Below, one piece after another: positions 8,450 through 16,942 of a DNA stretch of 45,266 nucleotides. Within the stretch, counting starts at the first letter, position 1, and each line of letters starts with the position of its first letter. Source of the DNA: Sphingomonas pituitosa NBRC 102491 (GTDB taxonomy: Bacteria; Pseudomonadota; Alphaproteobacteria; Sphingomonadales; Sphingomonadaceae); contig NZ_BCYY01000031.1 of the NCBI RefSeq assembly GCF_001598435.1, positions 1-45,266 of the forward strand, written 5' to 3'. The notes beneath the pieces are model-generated. The model was not told the DNA's origin. It was given only the letters and a program-made list of their open reading frames with translations, and made no database searches. Position numbers and translations under genes: made by a program.

Positions 8450-9757
8450 ATGGCCCATGCCATCCCCACCCGCTTTCGTTTCAGTTTCGCGCTTCAGGTG
8501 CTGCTCGGCATGGCCGCCGGCCTCGCCCTCGGCTTTGCGGTCCGCGCGACCGGCCACGCCGCGTTCGGCGAGATGCTGCACACCATCGGCCAGCTGTTCG
8601 TCCAGCTGCTGAAGGCGCTGGTGCCGCCGCTGGTGTTCACCGCCATCGTCGCCTCCATCGCCGCCCTGCGCGACCTCGACAATGCCGCGCGGCTGGTCGC
8701 CCGCACGCTGTTCTGGTTCGCCACGACGGCACTGATCGCGGTGGTGATCGGTATCGCGCTCGGTCTGCTGCTCCAGCCCGGCCTCCACGCCGGCGTTGCC
8801 GCCAGCGCGGCCAAGGCGCCGTCGAGCACCGGCTCCTGGCTCGATTTCCTCAAGGGCGTCGTCCCGGCCAACTTCCTCGGCATCACCGCCTCGACCACGC
8901 TGAAGGACGGCGCGGCGAGCACCGGGCTCTCGTTCAACGTCCTCCAGATCATCGTCGCGGCGATCGCGATCGGTGCGGCGGCGGTGCGCGTCGGCGAGGC
9001 AGGCAGCGCCTTCCTCCAGTTCAACGCGTCCGCCCTCGCCATCTTCCGCCGCCTGCTGCGCTGGGTGATCGCGCTGACGCCGCTCGGCACCGCCGCGCTG
9101 ATCGGCGATGCCGTCGTCCGCTATGGCTGGGATGCGCTGTCGGCACTCGGCGCCTTTGCCGCGGCCGTCTATATCGGCCTCGCGCTGGTGCTGCTGGTCG
9201 TCTACCCCGCCCTGCTCGCCCTCAACGGTCTCCACCCGCTTCGCTTCTTCGCCACCGCCTGGCCGGCGATCCAGCTCGGCTTCGTCTCGCGCTCCTCGGT
9301 CGGCACGCTGCCGGTGACCGAGGAGGTGGTAGAGCGACTCGGCGTCCCCGCCGCCTATGCCGCCTTCGCGGTGCCGCTGGGCGCCACTACCAAGATGGAC
9401 GGCTGCGCGGCGATCTATCCCGCGGTCTCCGCCATCTTCGTCGCGCAGTTCTTCGGCGTGCCGCTGCACCTGGCCGATTACGGACTGATCGCCTTCGTCG
9501 CGGTGGTCGGCTCCGCCGCGACCGCCGGGCTCACCGGCGCGACGGTGATGCTCACCCTCACCCTCTCCACCCTGGGCCTGCCGCTGGAGGGCGCCGGGCT
9601 GCTGCTGGCGATCGACCCGATCCTCGACATGGGGCGGACGGCGGTGAACGTCGCCGGCCAGGCGCTGGTGCCGACGATCGTCGCCCGCCGCAGCGGCCTG
9701 CTCGCGCCCGACGCGCAAGGCGCGCAAGGCACGCCCGCCCGTGTCGCCTCGGCCTGA
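8450..9757 (+). CDS. Dicarboxylate/amino acid:cation symporter (DAACS family)
   Basis: Inner-membrane transporter of 435 residues of the GltP/DctA/SstT fold. The re-entrant hairpin serine motif appears as SRSSVGTLPV near residue 282 (SSSAATLP in well-known members), and the TM7 NMDG motif as TTKMDGCA. The second hairpin and TM8 follow (DPILDMGRTAVNVAGQA). Transport is Na+ or H+ coupled; the substrate could be an acidic, hydroxy or neutral amino acid. AAGGAG precedes the ATG. The serine acetyltransferase start lies only a few nt beyond its stop, hinting at serine or cyst(e)ine as substrate, but this is inference. Confidence 0.88.
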   Translation: MAHAIPTRFRFSFALQVLLGMAAGLALGFAVRATGHAAFGEMLHTIGQLFVQLLKALVPPLVFTAIVASIAALRDLDNAARLVARTLFWFATTALIAVVIGIALGLLLQPGLHAGVAASAAKAPSSTGSWLDFLKGVVPANFLGITASTTLKDGAASTGLSFNVLQIIVAAIAIGAAAVRVGEAGSAFLQFNASALAIFRRLLRWVIALTPLGTAALIGDAVVRYGWDALSALGAFAAAVYIGLALVLLVVYPALLALNGLHPLRFFATAWPAIQLGFVSRSSVGTLPVTEEVVERLGVPAAYAAFAVPLGATTKMDGCAAIYPAVSAIFVAQFFGVPLHLADYGLIAFVAVVGSAATAGLTGATVMLTLTLSTLGLPLEGAGLLLAIDPILDMGRTAVNVAGQALVPTIVARRSGLLAPDAQGAQGTPARVASA

Positions 9758-9761
9758 CGCC

Positions 9762-10721
9762 ATGTCCCCAGCCGTATCGGATCACAGCTTCGCCGCCGAG
9801 ATCGCCGACGCGGTGTCGGCGCTGAACGCCATCCGCTCGGACTGGCGCGAGCGTCGCGCCGAGCATCGCGGCCTGTCGCACTTTCCCGCGCCGACCGAGC
9901 TTGCCCGCTTCCTGGAGCATGTCGCCGCCGCACTCTTCCCCACCCGGCTGGGCGGTTTTCGCGGCGGCATCGCGCGCGAGGACGATTTCGTCGCCGAACA
10001 GCTGGCGCTGGGCCTCGCCATCCTGCGCGAACAGCTCGTCGCCGAGTTCGACTATTGGCAGCTGCACAGCGCCACGCCGTTCGACAGCGACCAGCCGGAC
10101 CTGCTCGTCCGCCTGTTCGCCGCCGCGCTGCCGGAGATCCGGAGCCTGCTCGACGAGGACGTGGACGCGGCGTTCGTCGGCGATCCCGCCGCACGCAGCG
10201 TCGACGAGATCCTGATCAGCTATCCCGGCGCGCTGGCGATCCTCCACTATCGCATCGCCCACCAGCTGCACGGCCTGGGCGCGGTGATCGTCGCGCGGAT
10301 CCTGTCCGAACTCGCCAATGCCCGCACCGGCATCGACATCCATCCCGCCGCGACGATCGGCCCCAGCTTCTTCATCGACCACGGCACCGGCGTGGTGATC
10401 GGCGAAACCGCGATCATCGGCCGCAACGTGCGGCTTTACCAGCACGTGACGCTCGGCGCGCGCAGCCCGCTGGGCCTGGCACCGGCCGGGCCGCGTAGTC
10501 GCTATGCCCGCCACCCGATCATCGAGGACGACGTGATCATCTATGCGGGTGCGACGATCCTCGGTCGCGTGACGATCGGGCGCGGCAGCACCGTCGGCGG
10601 CAATGTCTGGCTGCTCGACGACGTGCCGCCGTACAGCGTGCTGGTGCAGCCGGCGGCGGTGCCGCTCCACGGCGATGCGCAGAACAACCTGGCGGCGCGG
10701 CTGGCCGAACATCGCGACTAG
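9762..10721 (+). CDS. epsC: Serine O-acetyltransferase (EpsC/CysE type)
   Basis: Makes O-acetylserine from serine and acetyl-CoA, the first step of cysteine synthesis. The 319-residue protein has an N-terminal helical half (about 1-185) and a C-terminal left-handed beta-helix built from hexapeptides (IHPAATIG, VVIGETAIIG, RLYQHVTLGA). The catalytic Asp and His are in GIDIHP and IDHGTG. The late-turn pattern IIEDDVIIYAGATILGRVTI is typical of EpsC. The ATG at 9762 was preferred; a GTG at 9741 in the same frame would overlap the symporter gene by 17 nt. No good ribosome site is seen, so translation is probably coupled to the symporter. Confidence 0.9.
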   Translation: MSPAVSDHSFAAEIADAVSALNAIRSDWRERRAEHRGLSHFPAPTELARFLEHVAAALFPTRLGGFRGGIAREDDFVAEQLALGLAILREQLVAEFDYWQLHSATPFDSDQPDLLVRLFAAALPEIRSLLDEDVDAAFVGDPAARSVDEILISYPGALAILHYRIAHQLHGLGAVIVARILSELANARTGIDIHPAATIGPSFFIDHGTGVVIGETAIIGRNVRLYQHVTLGARSPLGLAPAGPRSRYARHPIIEDDVIIYAGATILGRVTIGRGSTVGGNVWLLDDVPPYSVLVQPAAVPLHGDAQNNLAARLAEHRD

Positions 10722-10808
10722 AATATTTTCAAGGTGACCCTTTACGGCGAACCGCTCGGAAAATGCGGCAATCAAACCCCTAGAACGGGATGACATGCTC
10801 TGGGGGAA

Positions 10809-10884
10809 TGGTGGGCGGTGACGGGCTCGAACCGCCGACCCTCTCGGTGTAAACGAGATGCTCTACCAACTGAGCTAACCGCCC
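10809..10884 (-). tRNA. tRNA-Val (anticodon TAC)
   Basis: Read on the minus strand. The acceptor stem GGGCGGT (10884-10878) pairs with ACCGCCC (10819-10813), with discriminator A and an encoded CCA at 10811-10809. The anticodon stem TCTCG/CGAGA encloses loop TTTACAC with anticodon TAC. The D-arm (AGCTCAGTTGGTAGAGCA) and T-arm (GGTTCGAGCC core) are canonical. Total length 76 nt. Confidence 0.97.
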
Positions 10885-10945
10885 GCGCGTCGCCTTGGCG
10901 ACCGCGTGGGACGCCGATGCCAAAGCTGCGCGCCGAGGGCAAGCC

Positions 10946-11890
10946 TCAAACGAGATTCAGTCCCGCCCGCTTCACCGCGCCGATGTATCGCTCCATGCCC
11001 CGCCGCGCGGCGTCGCTGAGGGCAATATAGGCGCGGCGTCGGTCATTCGGATCGGCCTTGCGATCGAACAGCCCGGCCTCGTTCAGCGTGCCGATCCAGC
11101 GCAGCGCCGTCGTCGGCGGCACCGCCGCGGCGATGCACAGGCTGGAAACCGAGATCTGGCGATGCTCCAGCTCGGCCGCATAGAGATCGAGCAGCATGTC
11201 CCAGGCCGGATCGGCGAACAGGTCGCCCTCGAAGAATTCCGCCCGCATCCGTCGCGCGCGAATCACGCGGCGGATTTCGCTGGCGTCGGTCTCGACGCTT
11301 TCGGTCTCCGTGCGAAAGGCGAAGGCCTCCGAACGGATGCCGGCGGAACGATCCGGCAATTCGTTGCGGGTGAGCCGGGTGAGCGAATCGGCGATTCGCG
11401 CCACTTCTTCCTGGAAGCGCCGCATCCGCAGGGCTTCCTGGTCGCGCATCCCGTCGTGCAGCCGCGTGGTGGGCGCGCGCTGCGCCGTCAGGGCTGCACC
11501 CAGGCGATCGGCATCGCTCGGCGCACACTGCACCACCGCCGAGGCAGGCAGCAATCCGCTCGCCAGATCGAGCTGCTCCGGCGTCACCGTCGCGATCAGC
11601 GGAACCCCGCGCGCCTCCGCCAGCGCACCGATGCGCGACAGCAGCGGCTCCAACAGCGGCGGCTCGATACCCTCCGCTTCCAGCAGCAGCAGCTGCACGC
11701 CGTCGAGCAGCGTATCGATCTGCATCGCGGTCTCCGCGTCGACGGGCTGTCGCGCCCGCAACCCGGCGAGCGCCACGGTGCGTTCCGCCGCTGCCATCCC
11801 CGCGGCGGTGCCCGCCACGATCTGCGCGACATCGACTAGGATGTCATACGCAATGCCCTGGAGCCCCCCGGCTCCCGTCGCTTCGTACAT
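10946..11890 (-). CDS. MarR-type winged-helix regulator with long N-terminal domain
   Basis: 314 residues. The C-terminal 110 carry a MarR-like winged helix (SVSSLCIAAAVPPTTALRWI, then the wing NEAGLFDRKADPNDRRRAYI and LSDAARRGMERYI). The first 120 alternate hydrophobic strands and helices (QLLLLEAEG, VPLIATVTPEQLDL, SAVVQCAPSD), rather like a degenerate receiver or Rossmann fold, with no phosphoacceptor pattern I can assign. A coiled-coil-like arginine-rich linker follows. The ATG at 11890 has GGGGGC upstream; ATG 11902 is an alternative. Monocistronic, upstream of the 76-nt tRNA in its own direction. Ligand and targets unknown. Confidence 0.7.
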   Translation of the reverse strand: MYEATGAGGLQGIAYDILVDVAQIVAGTAAGMAAAERTVALAGLRARQPVDAETAMQIDTLLDGVQLLLLEAEGIEPPLLEPLLSRIGALAEARGVPLIATVTPEQLDLASGLLPASAVVQCAPSDADRLGAALTAQRAPTTRLHDGMRDQEALRMRRFQEEVARIADSLTRLTRNELPDRSAGIRSEAFAFRTETESVETDASEIRRVIRARRMRAEFFEGDLFADPAWDMLLDLYAAELEHRQISVSSLCIAAAVPPTTALRWIGTLNEAGLFDRKADPNDRRRAYIALSDAARRGMERYIGAVKRAGLNLV

Positions 11891-12028
11891 GTCTGCCCCC
11901 ATGGTTCGACATCTGTTCCCCACAGATGCCGTATCGCTCCGAAATGGCGGAGTCTGTCTTACTCCAATTCGGATGGATCTGGCAGGGCGTTCCCGGCTTT
12001 TCTCCGAAGCGGAGCAAATGGCGGGGAA

Positions 12029-12904
12029 CTATCCGCGCCGTCGCCGCAAATCCTCGATCTGCCCGTCCTGCAATCCCAGCATGGTCCTCGCCGCGCTGGC
12101 CAGGGTCGCCGTGGCGAGGACGAAGCCCAGTGCCATGAGCGCGAGCATGGCCGATACCAGCATCAGCTGCGAGATCGCCGGCAGGTTCTTTGCGGCGATG
12201 GCCATCATGAGCAACGTTTCGATCAGCGCACGGTCGTTGATGCCGGTCTGCACCAGCGTCGCCAGCACGGGTGCGAAGAAGACGGCGAGCAGCACGAGGC
12301 CGGCCAGCGCCAGCAGCAGCGCAAGCACCGCAAAGGCGCCGAAGATCGACCAGAAATGACCGCGCGATTGCGCCCAGGCCTCGTCCACGCTGATCGCTTC
12401 GTAGAGATAGGTGAGCGGCAGGGCGATCGACAGGCGCACCTGCACGAAGACCAGCGCCGCCAGTTCGGCCAGCAGCAATACGGCGCCCGCCCAGTTTGCG
12501 GCAGCGGGCGAGACGAGCAGGCCGAGCGACGAGAGCAGGACGTGGTTGGCCAGCACCAGCAGGAAGGTGATCACCACGCTCGCGATCGTCAGCATGGCGA
12601 GCAGCGCGAAGACGCGCAGCTCGTTGCCGCCCAGCCGCAGATAGCAGGCGCCCCGCTTGTAGGGGTGCAGCGTGGCGCGTGTCGCCGCCGTGACCAGCAC
12701 CGCCACCAGCGCGATTGCCAGCCCCTGGCTGAGCAGCCCGGCACCGATCGCGCCGGCGACGCTCTGCGGATCGGCGGGCGCCACCAGGGTCCGCAGCAGC
12801 CCGATCGCGATGATGCCGGCAAGGTAGAGGATCGACCAGGCCAGCACCGAGAGCGGATGCCGCCGCAACAGGCGAAACGCACCGCCCAGGATCGATCCGA
12901 TCAC
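12029..12904 (-). CDS. Polytopic membrane protein, unknown
   Basis: 291 residues with six or so clear membrane helices (for example SVLAWSILYLAGIIAIGLL, FALLAMLTIASVVITFLLVL, AVLALLLALAGLVLLAVFFA). A cytoplasmic loop carries PLTYLYEAISVDEAWAQSRG, a pattern seen in poorly described glycerophosphodiester-/DUF-type membrane proteins, but I do not recognise the family with confidence. The C-terminus is basic (LRRRRG). It begins 12 nt after the pntB stop and is the last gene of the transhydrogenase run, so it is probably co-transcribed. No catalytic motif seen. Confidence 0.7.
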   Translation of the reverse strand: MIGSILGGAFRLLRRHPLSVLAWSILYLAGIIAIGLLRTLVAPADPQSVAGAIGAGLLSQGLAIALVAVLVTAATRATLHPYKRGACYLRLGGNELRVFALLAMLTIASVVITFLLVLANHVLLSSLGLLVSPAAANWAGAVLLLAELAALVFVQVRLSIALPLTYLYEAISVDEAWAQSRGHFWSIFGAFAVLALLLALAGLVLLAVFFAPVLATLVQTGINDRALIETLLMMAIAAKNLPAISQLMLVSAMLALMALGFVLATATLASAARTMLGLQDGQIEDLRRRRG

Positions 12905-12916
12905 GCGAAATTCCCC

Positions 12917-14392
12917 TCAATCAAGCGACTTGACGATTTCCTCCACCATCTTCTTAGCATCGGCGAGCAGCATCATCGTGTTGTCGCGGTAGAAAACCTC
13001 GTTGTCGACGCCGGCATAGCCGACGCCGCCCATGCTGCGCTTGATGAACAGCACGGTCTTGGCCTTCTCCACGTCGAGCACCGGCATGCCGTAGATCGGC
13101 GAGGACTTGTCGGTCTTGGCCGCCGGGTTGGTCACGTCGTTGGCACCGATCACGAAGGCGACGTCGGTCTGGGCGAACTCCGAGTTGATGTCCTCCAGCT
13201 CGAACACCTCGTCATAGGGGACGTTCGCTTCGGCGAGCAGCACGTTCATGTGCCCCGGCATGCGGCCCGCGACCGGGTGGATCGCATATTTCACGCGCAC
13301 GCCGTGCGCCTTCAGCTTGTCGCCCATCTCGCGCAGCACGTGCTGGGCCTGTGCCACCGCCATGCCGTAGCCGGGGACAATGATCACCTGCTCGGCCTGG
13401 GACATCAGGAACGCCGCATCCTCGGCACTCCCGCGCTTCCACGGCCGGTCGACCGCCGCGGCCGCGCCACCACCGCCGCCGGCATCACCGCCGAAGCCGC
13501 CGGCGATCACGCTGATGAAGCTGCGGTTCATCGCCTTGCACATGATGTAGCTGAGGATCGCACCCGAGCTGCCGACCAGCGCGCCGGTGATGATCATCGC
13601 CGAATTGTGCAGCGTGAAGCCCATCGCCGCCGCCGCCCAGCCGGAATAGCTGTTCAGCATCGACACCACCACCGGCATGTCCGCGCCGCCGATCGGGATG
13701 ATCAGCAGGAAGCCGATCAGGAAGCTCAGCACCGTGATCGTCCAGAAGATCCACGGCGACTGATCCTGCACGAAATAGCCGATCAGGCCCAGGATGGCGG
13801 CGAGCAGTCCCAGATTGATGACGTGGCGGCCCGGCAGCATAATCGGCTTGCCGCCCATGTTGCCGTTGAGCTTGAGGAAGGCGATCACCGATCCGGAGAA
13901 GGTGATCGCGCCGATCGCCACGCCCAAGCCCATCTCGATGCGGCTCACCTGGTGGATCGATTCGAACGGCGCGCCGATCAGCGGGATCACCAGATCGGCG
14001 ATGCCGAACGCGGCAGGGTTGAGGAACGCGGCGCAGGCGACCAGCACCGCCGCCAGGCCGACCAGCGAGTGGAAGGCGGCGACCAGCTGCGGCATCGCCG
14101 TCATCGGGATCCGCCGCGCCGTGACAATGCCGATCGCGGCGCCGATCAAGATCGCGGCGAGGATCTCACCCGCGATCAGCGGGTCGATCGCGATGCCGGC
14201 AGCCGTGCTCTTCACCTGCGGGAAATGGGTGACCAGCGTGGTGACGACGGCGATCGTCATCCCGATCATGCCCAGGCGATTGCCCCGCTGGCTGGTGCTC
14301 GGGCTGGAAAGCCCGCGCAGCGCGAGGATGAAGCAGATGCCGGCGACGAGATAGGCCAGCGCTGCCCAGGGGCTTTGTGCGATGCTCTCCAT
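12917..14392 (-). CDS. pntB: NAD(P) transhydrogenase subunit beta
   Basis: 491 residues. Couples proton entry to hydride transfer from NADH to NADP+, the main aerobic source of NADPH in many alphaproteobacteria. The N-terminal two thirds are membrane helices (dII part), with ITFSGSVIAFLKL and GKPIMLPGRH near the middle. A Gly/Ala linker at about residue 310 precedes the soluble NADP-binding dIII domain (VIIVPGYGMAVAQAQH, HPVAGRMPGHMNVLLAEA, DVTNPAA). Start ATG 14392, 2 nt after the pntAB stop. Order on the minus strand: small oxidase subunit gene, pntAA, secreted protein gene, pntAB, pntB, membrane protein gene. Confidence 0.97.
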   Translation of the reverse strand: MESIAQSPWAALAYLVAGICFILALRGLSSPSTSQRGNRLGMIGMTIAVVTTLVTHFPQVKSTAAGIAIDPLIAGEILAAILIGAAIGIVTARRIPMTAMPQLVAAFHSLVGLAAVLVACAAFLNPAAFGIADLVIPLIGAPFESIHQVSRIEMGLGVAIGAITFSGSVIAFLKLNGNMGGKPIMLPGRHVINLGLLAAILGLIGYFVQDQSPWIFWTITVLSFLIGFLLIIPIGGADMPVVVSMLNSYSGWAAAAMGFTLHNSAMIITGALVGSSGAILSYIMCKAMNRSFISVIAGGFGGDAGGGGGAAAAVDRPWKRGSAEDAAFLMSQAEQVIIVPGYGMAVAQAQHVLREMGDKLKAHGVRVKYAIHPVAGRMPGHMNVLLAEANVPYDEVFELEDINSEFAQTDVAFVIGANDVTNPAAKTDKSSPIYGMPVLDVEKAKTVLFIKRSMGGVGYAGVDNEVFYRDNTMMLLADAKKMVEEIVKSLD

Positions 14393-14394
14393 GC

Positions 14395-14688
14395 TCAGCG
14401 CACCTTCTTCTTGTACATCGCAAGCATGCGCGCGGTCACCGCGAAGCCCCCGAAGATGTTGATGCTGGCCAGCACCACCGCGAGCAGGCCCAGCCACTTG
14501 GCGGTCTCCCCCGCGCTGCCGACGCTGCCCGCCGCGCTGGCGATCAGCGCACCGACGATGATGACGGAGGAAATGGCGTTGGTCACCGCCATCAGCGGCG
14601 TGTGCAGCGCCGGCGTGACCGACCAGACGACGTAATAGCCGACGAAGCACGCCAGCACGAAGACCGACAGGATCGAGATGAAGTCCAT
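14395..14688 (-). CDS. pntAB: NAD(P) transhydrogenase subunit alpha part 2
   Basis: 97 residues, the membrane portion (dII-alpha) that is fused to PntA in enterobacteria but split here. About three helices are visible: ISILSVFVLACFVGYYVVW, the stretch around ISSVIIVGALIAS, and LLAVVLASINIFGGFAV. The conserved TPALHTPLMAVTNAIS motif lies between the first two. The ATG at 14688 follows AAGGAA. It directly precedes pntB (2-nt gap) but is separated from pntAA by a gene for an unrelated secreted protein. Confidence 0.95.
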   Translation of the reverse strand: MDFISILSVFVLACFVGYYVVWSVTPALHTPLMAVTNAISSVIIVGALIASAAGSVGSAGETAKWLGLLAVVLASINIFGGFAVTARMLAMYKKKVR

Positions 14689-14734
14689 CAGCACTGTTCC
14701 TTCTTGGTCGGGTCGACCTTGCGTGGGGCGGCCA

Positions 14735-15490
14735 TCAGTAGAACCGGACCGTCGTTGTCTTGACGACGCCAAAGGGCTGCGCGGGCATCGCCCGATCGAC
14801 CCGCACCGTCATCTTGCCGTCGGCCTCGCGGAGTGCCGTGAAGCGCGCGCCCATCACCGTCAGCTCCTTCGGCATCTCGGCCGATTTGAACGAGGTGGGT
14901 GTGGTCAGGCGCTCGATCTGGCCTTCGTGGCCGAAGGCGATCATGAAGCTTTCCCGGCTGTAGATATTGAAGAAATTGCGCCGCTCGATGGCAACGAAAT
15001 ACACGTCCCGCATCGTTGTCGGCGGCACCACCGTGTAGCGCGTCTCCCCGAGCAGTTTGGGCTTCTTGGGGCGCCGCCCAGCAAGTGTCAGCAGCCCCTT
15101 GGTCTGGCTGACGCCGCTGAACCAGCCTTCGAAGTCGCCGTCTCCGTCCTCGTCCACCAGGCACGGCTGGAACGCTGCCCCGATCAGCTTCTGCTTGGCG
15201 ACCTCGGACGCACAGAACACCTTGGCGCCCTCGGTCTGCGCCTCGATCAGCTGGGTACCCGTCGGCAGCGTCGTGGTGCCGAGCGTCGCGTCGGCGGCAA
15301 GCTCGGCCAGTCCCAGCGGGAGAAGGCGCTGCTTGAGAACGAACTCGCCCCCGGCCAATGTGCGCTCGCCGGCCGGCGGAGCGGATGGAACGATCACCCA
15401 AAGGGTCGAGAGATCCCGCGACTGTGCCCCTGCCGGCGCGGCGCTGAGCATCGCCAGCGCGACGATCGGTCCGGCTGCGATCGACTTCAT
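14735..15490 (-). CDS. Secreted protein of unknown function inside the transhydrogenase operon
   Basis: 251 residues with a signal peptide (about 1-22, cleavage near AGA|QS). The mature protein is mostly beta-strand by appearance. It has two cysteines close together (VFCASE and QPCLVD), perhaps a disulfide, and an acidic loop DEDGDGDFEG that looks like a calcium-binding DxDxDG loop, although the twelfth position is not acidic as an EF-hand requires. No enzyme motif seen. It lies between pntAA and pntAB on the same strand with short gaps (34 and 46 nt), so it is almost certainly in that transcript although transhydrogenase itself faces the cytoplasm and membrane. Function unknown. Confidence 0.78.
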   Translation of the reverse strand: MKSIAAGPIVALAMLSAAPAGAQSRDLSTLWVIVPSAPPAGERTLAGGEFVLKQRLLPLGLAELAADATLGTTTLPTGTQLIEAQTEGAKVFCASEVAKQKLIGAAFQPCLVDEDGDGDFEGWFSGVSQTKGLLTLAGRRPKKPKLLGETRYTVVPPTTMRDVYFVAIERRNFFNIYSRESFMIAFGHEGQIERLTTPTSFKSAEMPKELTVMGARFTALREADGKMTVRVDRAMPAQPFGVVKTTTVRFY

Positions 15491-15524
15491 TTCGGTCCTC
15501 CCCCTGTTGCCTGTGAAGACAGGC

Positions 15525-16643
15525 TTATTGCAGCCTCTCGTGCACCACCTTGCCGCCCTGCGTCACTCGCACGGCGATGCCGATCTCCTCGTCGAGCACG
15601 GGCTTGCCTGCCTCCTTGTCCCAGAAGGCCGAGAGGAAGTTGAACAGGTTGCGCGCGAACAACGCCGAGGAGTCCGCCGCCAACCGGCTCGGCACGTTGC
15701 GATGGCCGACGATCTTCACGCCGTGCCGCTCCACGATTTCGCCCGGCACCGAGCCTTCGACGTTGCCGCCCTGCTCCACCGCCAGGTCGACGATCACGCT
15801 GCCCGCGCGCATCGTCGCGATCTGCGCGTCGCTGATCAGCCGCGGCGCGGCGCGACCGGGGATCAGCGCCGTGGTGATGACGATGTCCTGCTTGGCGATG
15901 TGCGACGAGACCAGCTCGGCTTGGGCCGCCTTGTAGGCGTCGCTCATCTCGGTGGCATAGCCGCCCGAACCCTCGCCTTCGATACCCGCCACATTCTCGA
16001 CGAAGATCGGCTTGGCGCCGAGCGACAGGATCTGCTCCTTGGTCGCCGAGCGGACATCGGTGGCGGAGACCTGCGCGCCCAGCCGCCGCGCCGTGGCGAT
16101 CGCCTGAAGCCCGGCCACGCCGACGCCCATCACGAACACCTTGGCCGCGCTCACGGTGCCCGCCGCGGTCATCATCATCGGGAAGGCGCGATCATATTCG
16201 CCCGCCGCATCGAGTACCGCCTTGTAGCCGGCGAGATTCGACTGCGAGGACAGGATGTCCATCGACTGTGCGCGGGTGATGCGCGGCATGAACTCCATGG
16301 CGAGCGCCTCCAGCCCCAGCGCGGCATAACGCTCGATTCGCGCCCGTTCGCCGAACGGGTTGAGTCCGGCTACCAGCCATGCGCCGGGTTTCAGTCCCGT
16401 CAGGCTGTCCGGATCGGGACCCTGGACCGCCAGCACGATGTCGGCATCGGCCAGCACCTCGCTGCGCGATCCGATCGTCGCTCCGGCGTCGCGATAGGCC
16501 GCGTCGGCATAGGAAGCGGCAAGTCCCGCGTCCGCCTCCACGGCTACCGAAGCCTTCAAATTCATGAATTTCTTGACGGTTTCCGGCGTAGCCGCGACAC
16601 GTCGTTCGGCAATCGCCGCTTCCTTGAGTACCGCTATCTTCAC
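15525..16643 (-). CDS. pntAA: NAD(P) transhydrogenase subunit alpha part 1
   Basis: 372 residues forming the soluble NAD(H)-binding dI domain, related to alanine dehydrogenase. Visible motifs: EAAIAERRVAATPETV at the start, the mobile-loop region FMPRITRAQSMDILSSQSNL near residue 120, the Rossmann fingerprint VMGVGVAGLQAIATARRLGA near 172, and the inter-domain ALIPGRAAPRL. It begins with GTG at 16643, one base after the stop of the small oxidase subunit gene, so reinitiation is likely. Together with pntAB and pntB it makes the complete split enzyme. Confidence 0.96.
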   Translation of the reverse strand: MKIAVLKEAAIAERRVAATPETVKKFMNLKASVAVEADAGLAASYADAAYRDAGATIGSRSEVLADADIVLAVQGPDPDSLTGLKPGAWLVAGLNPFGERARIERYAALGLEALAMEFMPRITRAQSMDILSSQSNLAGYKAVLDAAGEYDRAFPMMMTAAGTVSAAKVFVMGVGVAGLQAIATARRLGAQVSATDVRSATKEQILSLGAKPIFVENVAGIEGEGSGGYATEMSDAYKAAQAELVSSHIAKQDIVITTALIPGRAAPRLISDAQIATMRAGSVIVDLAVEQGGNVEGSVPGEIVERHGVKIVGHRNVPSRLAADSSALFARNLFNFLSAFWDKEAGKPVLDEEIGIAVRVTQGGKVVHERLQ

Positions 16644-16644
16644 G

Positions 16645-16782
16645 TCAGCGGGCGATCAGGAAGACGACGAACGCAGCGATGAGGAATACCGCCACCGTGC
16701 CCCACTTCATCAATGCAGTGAAACCATGGAAGGTTTCGACGTGCGATTGGATCTCGCCGGTGCTTTCACCTGTTTCAGCCAT
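16645..16782 (-). CDS. aa3-type cytochrome c oxidase subunit IV-like small protein
   Basis: 45 residues. A polar N-terminus (MAETGESTGEIQSHVETF) leads into HGFTALMKWG and a single membrane helix (TVAVFLIAAFVVFLIA), ending in Arg. Size, the E-x-T-F-x-G/F-x-x-x-x-K/R-x-x turn and the lone helix match the bacterial aa3 oxidase subunit IV family (COX4_pro_2), an accessory chain not needed for catalysis in the enzymes where it has been studied. AGGAGAGGAG sits 7 nt before the ATG. It heads the transhydrogenase operon, with 1 nt to pntAA; no other oxidase gene is in the window. Confidence 0.82.
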   Translation of the reverse strand: MAETGESTGEIQSHVETFHGFTALMKWGTVAVFLIAAFVVFLIAR

Positions 16783-16942
16783 TGATGCGCTCCTCTCCTA
16801 GGTGCCCAATGTCTTATACCGCTGCTTCGGCCACCCTCAACCCCGTCGCCCCAAGAACTGTTTCGGCCCTGCTTAAGCCGAACTTTACGCCTCTGGTCTA
16901 ACCGATGCGGCTCGAAACGGGACATTTGGGACTGGAGTCGGC
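16783..16942. promoter_or_regulatory. Divergent promoter region of the transhydrogenase operon and the sigma-54 activator
   Basis: 160 bp between opposite start codons. It contains TTAA-N7-TTTA at 16873-16887, one base off the CtrA consensus TTAA-N7-TTAA. It also holds the ribosome site of the small oxidase subunit gene. No clear sigma-70 boxes could be assigned. Confidence 0.35.

Noticed and set aside
12356..14635. Long plus-strand open frame opposite pntB
   Set aside because: Asp/Arg/His-rich antisense shadow; pntB, with many conserved motifs, is on the other strand.
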